The notes under the pieces are model-generated. The model had not been told where the DNA came from, did no database searches, and worked only from the letters and a program-made list of their open reading frames with translations. A DNA stretch of 64,000 bases from Suilimivivens sp009774465 (GTDB taxonomy: Bacteria; Bacillota; Clostridia; Lachnospirales; Lachnospiraceae). Position numbers and translations under genes: made by a program. Positions 45,037 through 52,712 of this stretch are shown piece by piece (positions within the stretch are counted from its first letter, which is position 1; every line of letters starts with the position of its first letter). The stretch covers positions 46,637-110,636 of the forward strand of contig CANDAE010000011.1 in assembly GCA_947382645.1 (NCBI GenBank). The letters are read 5' to 3'.

Positions 45037-45072
45037 AAAAAGGTGCGTTGGAAGAATCCGGTGCACCTTTTA
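45037..45072 (+). terminator. Rho-independent terminator after pseB
   Basis: AAAAAGGTGC pairs with GCACCTTTTAT around a 15-base loop, ending in a T-rich tail. Confidence 0.7.
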
Positions 45073-45180
45073 TGGTATATTTGACGGAACGCGGTTAAAG
45101 GTAGATGGGAGGAGCATTACAGGCAGAACTGGATGGTAAAATCAATTTGGAATGCAGGGAAACAATGAAAGGATGTAGAT

Positions 45181-46221
45181 ATGGATATTAAGGTAAAAGA
45201 AGAATTTGTAAAGCAGGCGTTAAAATTACATCAGGAAAATCCGGTGGCAGATGCCCACCTGGATTTGGCAGGTGAAATTCTCTTAAGAAATATGGCAGGT
45301 GAGAAAGATGTGGTTAAAAATCATTATCTGCCGCACTTTCGCACTGCTGGAATGAATCTGGTGCTTTCTTCTGTTTATGTGGAAAATGGTAATCTGGACA
45401 GAGCGTGGGATAATGCACTTTGTCAGATTAATGCTTTGAAGGAAGACGTGGAAGGTCTGGAAGATGTTTTGCTGATTAAAAGTAAAGTAGATTTAGATAA
45501 AGCACTGAAAGAGGACAAAATTGGAATCATAATTTATATGGAGGGACTTGACTGCATTGGTGAAGATATTGATAAATTGGATATGCTGTATGAAATGGGG
45601 ATAAGAGGCGCCTCTCTTACCTGGAGCAGGGCAAATGCTCTGGCAACAGGATGCTGCGTGGCGTCAGAGCACAGGCAGATCCCCGGCGGCCTGACAGATG
45701 CAGGAATAAAAGCAGTAAAGAAAATGGAAGAGCTGTCCATGTTTCTTGATGTAAGCCATTTAAATGATGAGGGCTTTGAACAGTTATGCCGGATTACAGA
45801 AAAGAGCTTTATTGCAACTCATTCCGGAAGCAGGCGCATCTATGATAATTATCGGAATCTGACAGATGAACAGATGGAAGCGCTGGCTTTTCAGGGTGGT
45901 ATTATGGGGATGAATGGCTGTGTGTTTCTTACAGGCTCCTTTGAAGGAAATCATCTGGAGATGCTTTGCAGGCATATAGAATATGAGGTGGAAAAAATCG
46001 GAGCAGCACATGTTGGCTATGGATTTGATCTGTGTGATTCCTATGATTTTGCAAAAGCGGCGCTTAGTGGGAAGAAACCTGAAAAGAAGTATGACTGCCT
46101 CTTAAATCACAGCCAGGTTCCGTTGCTCAGCGCAGCACTTTTACAAAGAGGAATGAGCAGTGAGGATGTGAAATGTATTATGGGAGGAAACTTTATCAAT
46201 TTTTTCAGAAAATGCTTATAA
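45181..46221 (+). CDS. M19-family membrane dipeptidase (renal dipeptidase-like)
   Basis: A 346-residue metallopeptidase. Zinc-site motifs are DAHLDLAG (H-x-D), the bridging Glu region IIIYMEGLDCIGEDI, DVSHLNDEGFEQL and ATHSGSRRIYDNYRN, and a final HVGYGFDLCD. M19 enzymes cleave dipeptides, including those with D-residues, and some beta-lactams. No signal peptide, so probably cytoplasmic. RBS is GAAAGGATGTAGAT. Its 3' end overlaps the convergent GH18 remnant by 6 bp. Confidence 0.92.
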   Translation: MDIKVKEEFVKQALKLHQENPVADAHLDLAGEILLRNMAGEKDVVKNHYLPHFRTAGMNLVLSSVYVENGNLDRAWDNALCQINALKEDVEGLEDVLLIKSKVDLDKALKEDKIGIIIYMEGLDCIGEDIDKLDMLYEMGIRGASLTWSRANALATGCCVASEHRQIPGGLTDAGIKAVKKMEELSMFLDVSHLNDEGFEQLCRITEKSFIATHSGSRRIYDNYRNLTDEQMEALAFQGGIMGMNGCVFLTGSFEGNHLEMLCRHIEYEVEKIGAAHVGYGFDLCDSYDFAKAALSGKKPEKKYDCLLNHSQVPLLSAALLQRGMSSEDVKCIMGGNFINFFRKCL

Positions 46222-46644
46222 CTTTCTAATTTGAAAAGTATCCTGAAGGAGCAGCCAGTTAGGGCGGAAAAGACGCATAATCTGCCAATAACCCATGCCG
46301 CGCAGAAAGTAGGCAGGAAGAAGAGAAAACTTTTCCTGATAGCTTCGAACATCCTCAAACCAGACTTCATGAAGCAGTCCGTTTTGCTCATATTGAAAAT
46401 AAGGAGACATGGCAGTTTCGTCAAAAAGAATTTCCGCATCATGGGCAATGGCAATTTGAACAGCCTCTAAATTGCTGATGGTAACTGCCGCGGAACTGCC
46501 ACGGACGTAGGGAAGCGTCCAGTCGTAGCCATAGTTTGGTATACCCAGGTCAATCTTCGCAGGATCAATGCGGGTAATGGCGTAATCCACAACTTCCCGT
46601 ACTTTGTTGATGGGGGCTACAGCCATTGGGGGGCCGTATGTATA
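46216..46644 (-). pseudogene. C-terminal fragment of a GH18 spore-cortex-lytic-type hydrolase, 5' part removed by phage insertion
   Basis: About 140 residues of the end of a GH18 protein like those of spore-cortex hydrolases SleL/YaaH: Y-T-Y-G-P-P-M-A-V-A-P-I, then IDLGIPNYGYDWTLPYVRGS, EILFDETAMSPYFQY and HEVWFEDVRSYQEKF. The catalytic DxxDxDxE motif and any LysM repeats lie in the missing N-terminal part. Homology runs upstream through codons for YTYGPP to about 46644 and then stops in non-matching sequence; the phage integrase begins 25 bp further on. The gene is therefore cut at the attachment site. Confidence 0.85.
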
Positions 46645-46668
46645 CGCACATTTAAGTCATACGTAGTA
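46630..46668. other. Probable phage attachment site (left end)
   Basis: The junction between GH18 coding sequence (to about 46644) and element DNA, next to the integrase stop at 46669. GTATACGCAC and GTCATACGTA form an imperfect inverted pattern around it, as expected for a serine-integrase half-site. The core dinucleotide cannot be set without the other end of the element. Confidence 0.6.
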
Positions 46669-48246
46669 TTAATTGGAAATACGAGGGAATATACTTAAGG
46701 AAAAATTACAGTTATCCAGTTTTCCACGTGTATTGCGAGTTTCTTTCTCATAGTCAATTCGAGCAATAAGCTCTTTCAGGATGGAATTATTAAGTTCAGT
46801 GGTGTTTGTCTTATATGTATCAAGTAAATGTCTGACCTTAGGCGCAAAAAGTTCCTGTGTGTTTTGAAGTTCTCGAAGGTGGCTTAAGTCTCTTTCATTG
46901 GCATTTAGTTGCTCTTCTAAAGAGGTAATAGAGTTTTTAAGGTTAGCCTGCCTTTCTTTAAATATTTCAATTGTGTACACTTCCTGTTCCAAGAGATCAT
47001 ATGCCCGGTTAAGCTGTGAAGTAAGCTGGGCAATTTCTGACCGCAGTTTCTTTATAGTATCAAGTTTCAGGCTGATTTCCTCATTTACAGGGGAAAAGTT
47101 CATTGCCTTATTGTCAACCTCATAAGCGTGCAGCCAGTCTTTCAGGTATTGCAGTACTTGACGCTCCACGAGAAAAAGGGGAGAAGATACATTGTCACAA
47201 TACCGGTTCGGGCATTTGAAGGTTGAATATTTGTTTCTGGAATTAGGCGCCAGTCGTGTCATGAGGGCGCCGCACTTCTTGCAGTATACAAGACCTGAAA
47301 GAGGGTTTTGCAGGGCAGAGGCAGCAGGCACAGTATTTTTTTGATTTACTTTACGCATTTTAGCGGCAAGTTCAAATTGATCGTCGCTAATGATTGCTTC
47401 ATGTTTCCCCTGTGCAACCAGGTGGTTTGGATCATATACTCTCTTTTTAACAACCGTTCCGTTTACGGAAGTCTTAATCTCTTTATACTGCCCAAAGAAT
47501 ACCTTGCCGGTATAGGTAAGGTTTTTTAACATATCGCTGATGGTCGCCCTGGACCATTTATCATTAACCACAGGTTTAATACCCATAGAATCCAATTTGG
47601 CTGCTATAGCATCCGTGCCAAGTCGGCAGAAGGTACCGTCTGGCTGCTGTTCACCCTGACAGTACCAGTTATAAACTTGCCTGACAATTTCTGCCTGTTC
47701 GGGAATAATTTCAAGGGAATAGCCTTTTGACAGTTTGACCTTTTTATACCCATAGGGAGCCGAACCGCCAATATAGTTTCCTTCTTTAACAGAAGCAATT
47801 CGCCCACGCTGCAGACGACGGTTAATGGTCTTATATTCGCGTCTGGACATAAAGAGTCCAAACTCAAAATATTCTTCATCAAATTCATTATTCGGATCAT
47901 AGGTTTTGGACGGAGTGATAATGACAGTATTAGAATATTTGAAAGCATCAGCAACAATACCCTGATCTTTGGTGTTGCCACGTGCAAGACGTTCTACTTC
48001 CACCACATAAACGCCCTTCCACATGCCAGATTCTACATCAGATAGAAGTTCCTGCATGACAGGACGCGCGGTGATTGTTTCTCCAGATACAACCTCGGAA
48101 TAGAATCTGGAAATAGGTTTTCCCATCTTTTTGGATAGTTCTGTTAAAATACGCTTATGCCGGGCAAGGGTTTCCTCTTCTCCCTTCATTTCAGCGTCAC
48201 GATCTGCGCGGCTTTTGCGAAGATAGGCACAGTAGTTGTCCTGCAT
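46669..48246 (-). CDS. Large serine recombinase (phage integrase)
   Basis: A 525-residue large serine integrase. The catalytic domain begins AYLRKSRADRDAE (nucleophile Ser in RKSR) and includes VYVVEVERLARG. A recombinase domain follows (GSAPYGYKKV, ISDMLKNLTYTGKVFFGQYK), then a zinc ribbon (YCKKCGALM and CPNRYCDN) and a coiled-coil segment (about residues 390-460). It catalyses site-specific integration and, with a directionality factor, excision. The start at 48246 follows CCAAGGAGGAAAACC. Its 3' end lies at the junction with the broken GH18 gene. Confidence 0.95.
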   Translation of the reverse strand: MQDNYCAYLRKSRADRDAEMKGEEETLARHKRILTELSKKMGKPISRFYSEVVSGETITARPVMQELLSDVESGMWKGVYVVEVERLARGNTKDQGIVADAFKYSNTVIITPSKTYDPNNEFDEEYFEFGLFMSRREYKTINRRLQRGRIASVKEGNYIGGSAPYGYKKVKLSKGYSLEIIPEQAEIVRQVYNWYCQGEQQPDGTFCRLGTDAIAAKLDSMGIKPVVNDKWSRATISDMLKNLTYTGKVFFGQYKEIKTSVNGTVVKKRVYDPNHLVAQGKHEAIISDDQFELAAKMRKVNQKNTVPAASALQNPLSGLVYCKKCGALMTRLAPNSRNKYSTFKCPNRYCDNVSSPLFLVERQVLQYLKDWLHAYEVDNKAMNFSPVNEEISLKLDTIKKLRSEIAQLTSQLNRAYDLLEQEVYTIEIFKERQANLKNSITSLEEQLNANERDLSHLRELQNTQELFAPKVRHLLDTYKTNTTELNNSILKELIARIDYEKETRNTRGKLDNCNFSLSIFPRISN

Positions 48247-48655
48247 GGTTTTCCTCCTTGGAATGGTTAAGACATATTGTTTATGTAAAATACTAAGGCG
48301 GTTTGGAAGTTCTGTCAATGGATTTTGAATAACAAAGTATATTGAAGGAGTAATACTGGATGGATATTTTTGTTTTATTATTTAACGTAAAAGGCCCCGT
48401 ATTATTACGAGACCTTCACAAATAAACTAATATCTTCTTTAATGCCCTATAGGCAATATTGGAAAGATGAAGCATCTTTCTGTTAGTTTATTACAGTTTA
48501 TATTATGCAAATAGTCAATTACATGTAAACAGAAAAAATTAGTTTAAGGAATCTTATCCCATAAGCTATAAAAAGTAAGTGTCCGTGCAATTGTAGCTAA
48601 CGATAATATATATTCCGGTGAAAATTCTTTTTTTGATCTAGTGGTTTATCCTTCT
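48247..48655. other. Intergenic region between integrase and surface-protein gene
   Basis: About 400 bp, AT-rich, with no supported ORF. It contains the terminator at 48386-48416 for the gene to its right and must carry the integrase promoter, which I cannot place with confidence. Confidence 0.5.
48386..48416 (-). terminator. Terminator of the minus-strand surface-protein gene
   Basis: On the minus strand AAGGTCTCGT pairs with ACGGGGCCTT (10 bp including G-U pairs) around AATAAT, followed by TTTTAC. Confidence 0.6.
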
Positions 48656-49588
48656 TTACTGAAAACAATGCCCACATGTTGTGTAGCCTTGATTTAGTAA
48701 TTCATCTAAGGAAAGAACAGAAGTTTCATAGTTCTGTAAATCTATTTTTTCTACGTCATGACAAGTTGAATAATGTATTTTTTGAGTGTTTGTATTTAGA
48801 ACATAAAAATCTGTTTGTGTTGCCTCAGAATTTTGTAACCCTGTTAATGAACTGGATTCATTGTCATAAGTATAAATATCAATATTAGATGACCAATAGC
48901 GGTCAATTGGTTCAGCGCTTTGTCCGTTATCTGTTGAAATATCATGTTCATAAACTATGGTAGTATTTTTCAACAGGCTATAGTAGTCAGGAGTTGCCCA
49001 GTACTGACCATTGTAATATACAATATTTCCTTCAAGAATATCATTGGTTAAGGTATCCAAAGAAGTAGTGCTATATGGACACCAACCAGCCTGTATAGAT
49101 GGAGTAATATTATCGTAAAAATTTGAACAACTACCATCAGAATTAAAAGTAAATGTCATGACATCAGTTTGCAAATTTTCAGTACGCATTTCACCAGTAG
49201 ATTCATAATAATACCACTGATTTCCTTCTTTTATCCATCCGTTGTCATTACTGTTATTTTGTACATCAGATGACGTGGCAGAAAGCGGTGTATATGAAAT
49301 ATCAGTTTCAGTGTTTTCGATATTTGGTGTCGTATCATACTGCGAATCAGAAGATATAGTTTCATTGTTATAAGTATTTTCTGATATAGGAGTATCAGTT
49401 TTTGGGTTAGTAGATAAATTGGATTCAGCCATTAAAATGTTGTCTGATGAAATATTGTTTTGGTTTGAAGGAAAATTTCCATTTATACCAGTATAGATAA
49501 CAATAAAACAAACCAAAGTAGCAGAACACATACCAATTACAGCTAAAAAAGCGGTTAATAAGTTTAGTATCTTATTTGAGTTCCTCAT
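48656..49588 (-). CDS. Phage-carried membrane-anchored surface protein with a glucan-binding-type repeat
   Basis: A 310-residue protein. A signal-anchor helix spans about residues 10-33, then a Ser/Asn/Thr-rich linker (about 35-115). One choline/glucan-binding-type repeat follows (GWIKEGNQWYYYESTGEMRT). The C-terminal 50 residues have YVLNTNTQKIHYSTCHDVEK and GYTTCGHCFQ, a Cys/His pattern like the Ada-type metal-binding tail seen on secreted proteins. It lies between integrase and repressor on the lysogeny strand, a usual place for lysogenic-conversion genes. RBS is AAAGGAGAATTTCAC. Function is unknown. Confidence 0.82.
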   Translation of the reverse strand: MRNSNKILNLLTAFLAVIGMCSATLVCFIVIYTGINGNFPSNQNNISSDNILMAESNLSTNPKTDTPISENTYNNETISSDSQYDTTPNIENTETDISYTPLSATSSDVQNNSNDNGWIKEGNQWYYYESTGEMRTENLQTDVMTFTFNSDGSCSNFYDNITPSIQAGWCPYSTTSLDTLTNDILEGNIVYYNGQYWATPDYYSLLKNTTIVYEHDISTDNGQSAEPIDRYWSSNIDIYTYDNESSSLTGLQNSEATQTDFYVLNTNTQKIHYSTCHDVEKIDLQNYETSVLSLDELLNQGYTTCGHCFQ

Positions 49589-49981
49589 GTGAAATTCTCC
49601 TTTGTAAAAGGATAATCAGTAGAAAGTTCGCTACTATAAATCCCAATTCTATTTTCATTATATCAAATTATAATTTTTATGAAATGAACTATAGTTCCGT
49701 TTGTAATTTTAATTGTTAATATAATAAAATGTGTTAATAAAATTAGTCATAAATTAATAATTAATCTTTAAAAAAGTGACGAAATTTTTGAATCAAATAT
49801 GCTAATTTTTACATGCAGAGTGTAAATTTTTACATGGTGCTTATTAATAGTGTACAAAAATATGTAATAAAACAGGGTTTTAGAGCAAAGCGCCTGTTCT
49901 GGGCCCTATTGAAATGCATTAATAATATCATGTATTATATACTTATGGCAAGGGTAATACACTATATTACAGGGGGTAAAT
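49589..49981. other. AT-rich regulatory gap upstream of small phage gene
   Basis: Nearly 400 bp without a supported gene. It contains the promoter region of the surface-protein gene (minus) and a likely plus-strand promoter at 49909-49938. TTTTACATG occurs twice near 49806-49834. No stable RNA gene is recognised. Confidence 0.5.
49909..49938 (+). promoter_or_regulatory. Probable promoter of the 36-residue protein gene
   Basis: TTGAAA (49909-49914) and TATTAT (49933-49938) are separated by 18 bp. Confidence 0.45.
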
Positions 49982-50092
49982 ATGGATTACAAAAGCGAAA
50001 TTGTTGAAATGGTTAGCAATATTGAAAATGAGAAAGTTTTATGTTTTATTCATAATTTAATTATTTCTTTGCGCAAAAAATGGGGCATTTAA
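49982..50092 (+). CDS. Small phage protein, 36 residues
   Basis: A short ORF, MDYKSEIVEMVSNIENEKVL then CFIHNLIISLRKKWGI, preceded by AGGGGGTAAAT at ideal spacing. It is amphipathic and helical with a basic end. Similar short proteins sit beside repressors in Firmicute prophages, but the role is unknown. Its stop lies inside the bidirectional terminator shared with the repressor gene. Confidence 0.65.
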   Translation: MDYKSEIVEMVSNIENEKVLCFIHNLIISLRKKWGI

Positions 50093-50104
50093 TGCCCCTC
50101 TTTT
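50082..50104. terminator. Bidirectional terminator between small gene and repressor
   Basis: GGGGCATT pairs with AATGCCCC with one base between, followed by TCTTTTTC on the plus strand and preceded by A-rich sequence serving the minus strand. Confidence 0.75.
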
Positions 50105-50457
50105 TCGTACCAGAAATCTATATTATCAAATATGGTTTGACGGTGTTCTGGACATAGCATCTGCAATTTTTTTACATGATTGGTCAATTGAATATCAGAT
50201 AATAAATCTACTATAAAATCAGATTTTAATGAATTATCTTCGAAGTTATTTAAGTTGTCTATCCAGCCCATTAAATAGGCTGGAGTGACATTAAGAATCT
50301 TGGCAATTTCTTCAATTTTATCAGAAGGGATATTTGTGATGATGTTCTTTTCATATTTATGAAGAGTTTGTTTTGAGATTTTTACTTTGTTTGCCAAATC
50401 CGTTTGTGTTATCCCCATTAATTCCCTCTGATTTCTTATCCGATCACCAATGGTCAC
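50089..50457 (-). CDS. XRE-family phage repressor (cI-like)
   Basis: A 122-residue protein with an N-terminal HTH_3 domain (IGDRIRNQRELMGITQTDLA, then KVKISKQTLHKYEKN, and VTPAYLMGWI) and a C-terminal 50-residue segment. There is no LexA-like peptidase domain, so induction does not use self-cleavage here. GTG at 50457 is chosen because GGAGTTGATTTT precedes it. It is divergent from a Cro-like gene with palindromic operators between, the classic lysogeny switch. Confidence 0.9.
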   Translation of the reverse strand: MTIGDRIRNQRELMGITQTDLANKVKISKQTLHKYEKNIITNIPSDKIEEIAKILNVTPAYLMGWIDNLNNFEDNSLKSDFIVDLLSDIQLTNHVKKLQMLCPEHRQTIFDNIDFWYEKEGH

Positions 50458-50489
50458 AAAATCAACTCCCTTCAATATAAAGTAATTTT

Positions 50490-50517
50490 ATTGTAGCACA
50501 AAAAAGTTACAAGTCAA
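50490..50517 (-). promoter_or_regulatory. Promoter of the repressor gene
   Basis: On the minus strand TTGACT (50512-50517) and TACAAT (50490-50495) are 16 bp apart, next to a GTAACTT half-site. Confidence 0.7.
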
Positions 50518-50579
50518 GAAAAAAATAACTTGACAAGTTACGAAAAATAGATATAATGAAAGTAACTTTTAAAGTTACT
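50503..50579. promoter_or_regulatory. Repressor operator array in the divergent switch
   Basis: AAGTTAC/GTAACTT half-sites recur. A near-perfect palindrome TAACTTGACAAGTTA is at 50526-50540, overlapping the rightward -35. AGTAACTTTTAAAGTTACT is at 50561-50579, between the -10 and the cro-like gene. A single half-site AAAGTTAC is at 50503-50510 within the leftward promoter. Confidence 0.75.
50530..50557 (+). promoter_or_regulatory. Rightward early promoter of the phage
   Basis: TTGACA (50530-50535) and TATAAT (50552-50557) are separated by 16 bp, both perfect consensus hexamers. The first operator palindrome covers the -35, so repressor binding should block it. Confidence 0.8.
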
Positions 50580-50592
50580 GGAGGTGATTATT

Positions 50593-50844
50593 TTGATAAA
50601 AACAGATAAACTTAGGGGAATTATTGCGGAAAATAAAAAAACGCAAACAGACATTGCTAAAGCAATCGGGATAACGCCAAAGACGTTTTATCTTCGCATG
50701 CAAAGAGGGGTTTTTGGAAGTGATGAAATACAAATTATGATTGATGTATTAAATATAAAAAATCCTATGGAAATTTTTTTTGCAAAAGAAGTAACTTTAA
50801 AAGATACGAAAGGGAAACAAAAAAAGCATAGGGAAAAGAATTGA
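50593..50844 (+). CDS. Cro-like XRE regulator
   Basis: An 83-residue HTH protein: KLRGIIAENKKTQTDIAKAI then GITPKTFYLRMQRGVFGSDE, with a basic C-terminus. TTG at 50593 is the likely start, with GGAGGTGA 6 bases upstream; GTG at 50584 falls inside that ribosome site. Position and orientation opposite the cI-like gene mark it as the first gene of the lytic operon. Confidence 0.85.
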   Translation: MIKTDKLRGIIAENKKTQTDIAKAIGITPKTFYLRMQRGVFGSDEIQIMIDVLNIKNPMEIFFAKEVTLKDTKGKQKKHREKN

Positions 50845-50875
50845 ACAAAATAATGGACAAGAGGGAGGTGAGGGA

Positions 50876-50998
50876 GTGAAAGGAATATTGAGGTGTATAA
50901 AGAGGCGCTTTAAAAAGAAACAGACCGCTTCTGGCGGGGAGCAGTCTGTTCCCGTGAAAGTACAGCCAGGAATATCAGTTATCCTGAATGGTAGATAA
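50876..50998 (+). CDS. Small basic phage protein, 40 residues
   Basis: A short ORF starting GTG after GGGAGGTGAGGGA: MKGILRCIKRRFKKKQTASG, then GEQSVPVKVQPGISVILNGR. The N-terminus is strongly basic. It follows the cro-like gene in the early operon. No homologue is recognised. Confidence 0.55.
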   Translation: MKGILRCIKRRFKKKQTASGGEQSVPVKVQPGISVILNGR

Positions 50999-51252
50999 TT
51001 TGACAGTTAATTCTTTAATCTGCGCTACCATTTCATCATTTGTTGGATATTATTTTTTCCTCCTAGAAGGCGTTTGCGCTAATGCATTTCCAGCTGCTGT
51101 TTTAGACGCTTTAAGACAACAAAAAACTGCTAGTGTGTCGTCACTAACAGCTTTTTACCTAAATTTTTTAACTCTATGCACTTTGCAGGTTTTCACCACA
51201 TTGTACGACACCAATGCTTCTTCAAGCGCTCCACCACTTATGCAGTTTTAGT
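50999..51252. other. Non-coding stretch with strong hairpin
   Basis: No gene supported. An 87-codon plus-strand frame (50988-51251) crosses it without a ribosome site. A strong hairpin lies at 51116-51156. Confidence 0.5.
51116..51156. terminator. Bidirectional terminator-like hairpin
   Basis: CTGCTAGTG (51126-51134) pairs with CACTAACAG (51141-51149) around TGTCGT. It is flanked by A5 and T5 runs, so it could end transcripts in either direction, including the minus-strand unit that starts near 51411. Confidence 0.7.
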
Positions 51253-51363
51253 TCAGCAACAATAAAAAGGCCCATTAGCTGGTGGATTACAAAGTTTATC
51301 TGATATAGGGGTGCGAAAAATGATAATTCTATGATTATCCATGATTAGCTTAGCTTTGAACAT
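51253..51363 (-). CDS. Possible 36-residue protein on a short minus-strand transcript
   Basis: MFKAKLIMDNHRIIIFRTPI, then SDKLCNPPANGPFYCC. AGGGGT lies about 12 bases upstream, longer than usual. A good minus-strand promoter (51418-51445) and a terminator-like hairpin (51116-51156) bracket it. It may be a peptide gene or a non-coding RNA; I do not recognise either. Confidence 0.35.
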   Translation of the reverse strand: MFKAKLIMDNHRIIIFRTPISDKLCNPPANGPFYCC

Positions 51364-51417
51364 TTTAAATTTAACCCCTATACCAAATATTGCGGAGGTA
51401 CCAACAACGCAACTTCC

Positions 51418-51445
51418 TTTATAAAAGAGAGCAGGGCAAAGTCAA
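51418..51445 (-). promoter_or_regulatory. Promoter pointing against the early operon
   Basis: On the minus strand TTGACT (51440-51445) and TATAAA (51418-51423) are separated by 16 bp. Confidence 0.5.
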
Positions 51446-51597
51446 AAGTTTGGTCAATGAAACCAGCTCCTTTCCTGCCCAATTTGGGTAAATATATTTT
51501 ATCATGGCAGGGTGTGTAAGGTAAAGAATATTTTTCAAGATAGAAAGAAGTACAACCAGTAACACATAGTATTTACTAAAAGATTTGAGGTGATGTC

Positions 51598-51783
51598 ATG
51601 GCAATAGTCAAAGATTATTACAGTCCGGAGGGATGCCATATTATTGTCCACGACGACTACTACATAAATAAAACACCAGAAGAACAACAAGCGATAATAT
51701 CCAGAGTTTCAGAAATGATTTTGCGTGAAGAATTCAGGAAGTTTACAGAGCAGCAAAGAAAACAAAAGGCTGGACAGGTGTAA
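51598..51783 (+). CDS. Small phage protein, 61 residues
   Basis: Well-spaced RBS (TTTGAGGTGATGTC). The sequence begins MAIVKDYYSPEGCHIIVHDD and ends in a charged helix with EEFRKFTEQQRKQK. The early part has a beta-rich look. Similar short proteins are frequent in Clostridia prophages; the function is unknown. Confidence 0.7.
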   Translation: MAIVKDYYSPEGCHIIVHDDYYINKTPEEQQAIISRVSEMILREEFRKFTEQQRKQKAGQV

Positions 51784-51805
51784 ACCAGCCGGAAAGGACA
51801 AGCCT

Positions 51806-51937
51806 GTGAATCTAAAAGAAAAAGCAGCATTCCTAATCCTGATGCTATCAGCTTCTGCAATGGACAGTAACAATCAGAGTATACCGGCCCTCTTGGTAAT
51901 TATTACTTTGTTTTTATTAGCAGGACAGGCAGTATAA
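51806..51937 (+). CDS. Small single-pass membrane protein, 43 residues
   Basis: GTG start after GGAAAGGACAAGCCT. The protein has one hydrophobic helix (IPALLVIITLFLLAGQAV) at its C-terminus and another hydrophobic stretch near the start. It could be a phage membrane regulator. It begins 23 bp after the previous stop. Confidence 0.6.
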   Translation: MNLKEKAAFLILMLSASAMDSNNQSIPALLVIITLFLLAGQAV

Positions 51938-51987
51938 AGGCTGCCAGGCAGATCAGGGAGAAGAATAAAGCAGAAAGGAGAACTACA

Positions 51988-52176
51988 TTGAGCGGATTTG
52001 AGAAAGAAGAACTACAGTTAAGAATAAAGGGAATGACATTAGAAGAGCAGAAACTTGTGGCAGAAGCCCTGCCGGGTGAAGTTATTTTCGAAGAAATGAT
52101 CAGAAAATACATAAACATGCATGAGATGGTGCAGGGAATCGGCAGTGTAATTGTGGATGGAATGAAAAAAGTTTAA
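51988..52176 (+). CDS. Small phage protein, 62 residues
   Basis: TTG start preceded by AAAGGAGAACTACA. Sequence SGFEKEELQLRIKGMTLEEQ then KLVAEALPGEVIFEEMIRKY is helical and acidic. No family recognised. Confidence 0.65.
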   Translation: MSGFEKEELQLRIKGMTLEEQKLVAEALPGEVIFEEMIRKYINMHEMVQGIGSVIVDGMKKV

Positions 52177-52193
52177 AAGAAAGAAGGTGCCAT

Positions 52194-52370
52194 ATGTACG
52201 CCCAGTTGGAAGATGCCGGCCTGATCACAGGCACGGAAGAATGGAAGGAAAAGCAGGAAGAAAAATTAAGATTTTTATTCGGGGAAAGGAGGACCTATGA
52301 TGCCGGGGAAAGAACTGCTGTCAGGGAAAGCGCTGCTGGACAAGCTCTACAACCAGCCGGAGCTGTTTGA
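52194..52370 (+). CDS. Possible small phage protein, 58 residues
   Basis: ATG after AAGAAGGTGCCAT. The first 35 residues (MYAQLEDAGLITGTEEWKEK, then QEEKLRFLFGERRTYDAGE) look coding. The last third overlaps the next gene by 74 bp in another frame and looks like read-through of that gene. The true product is uncertain. Confidence 0.4.
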   Translation: MYAQLEDAGLITGTEEWKEKQEEKLRFLFGERRTYDAGERTAVRESAAGQALQPAGAV

Positions 52371-52626
52371 ACATTACATGCGTAATAAGATGTGGAGCAA
52401 TGCAAAAGCCCGTTACGACACAACGCGCGACGTTCTGCTTTTCTTACAGGCAGATGAAGAAATGCTGAATGAATTCTTTGGAGAACGTGGCGAACGCGGG
52501 GTAATCCTGCGTGAAGGACTGTTCCCGGAAGACCAGGTGCAGAAAGCCTATTACGAAGCAGCAGTCAAAAGAGACGGAGGTTATGAAAATAAGAAATATG
52601 AACCTTTACAAAAAAACAGCGCATGA
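52297..52626 (+). CDS. Conserved phage protein of unknown function, 109 residues
   Basis: A strong RBS GGAAAGGAGGACCT precedes the ATG pair. The body (LLDKLYNQPELFEHYMRNKM, then RYDTTRDVLLFLQADEEMLN) is helical, and the segment FFGERGERGV is glycine-rich. No known domain is seen. It ends just before the hairpins that precede the HUH gene. Confidence 0.7.
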   Translation: MMPGKELLSGKALLDKLYNQPELFEHYMRNKMWSNAKARYDTTRDVLLFLQADEEMLNEFFGERGERGVILREGLFPEDQVQKAYYEAAVKRDGGYENKKYEPLQKNSA

Positions 52627-52649
52627 GCTTGCACCTCATACGCCTTACG

Positions 52650-52702
52650 TCCGGCTGAATACGGACTCAACACCTATAATTATCATACCGTATTCAGCCG
52701 GA
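52650..52702 (+). repeat. 15-bp perfect inverted repeat upstream of the HUH gene
   Basis: TCCGGCTGAATACGG at 52650-52664 is the exact complement of CCGTATTCAGCCGGA at 52688-52702, with a 23-base AT-rich loop. Its position just before an HUH endonuclease suggests a possible nick site or transcription control. Confidence 0.7.
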
Positions 52703-52712
52703 AAAGTCAAGG

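Noticed and set aside
46216..46626. Reading the GH18 fragment as a complete 136-residue gene
   Set aside because: It lacks the catalytic part, its Met is internal in homologues (GPPMAVAPI), and homology continues upstream to the phage junction.
49813..50007. 64-codon ORF upstream of the 36-residue gene
   Set aside because: No ribosome site; its end overlaps the well-supported 49982 start.
50988..51251. 87-codon plus-strand ORF in the phage early region
   Set aside because: No ribosome site, it overlaps the small basic gene by 11 bp, and it crosses a strong terminator-like hairpin. Its composition does not look like protein.
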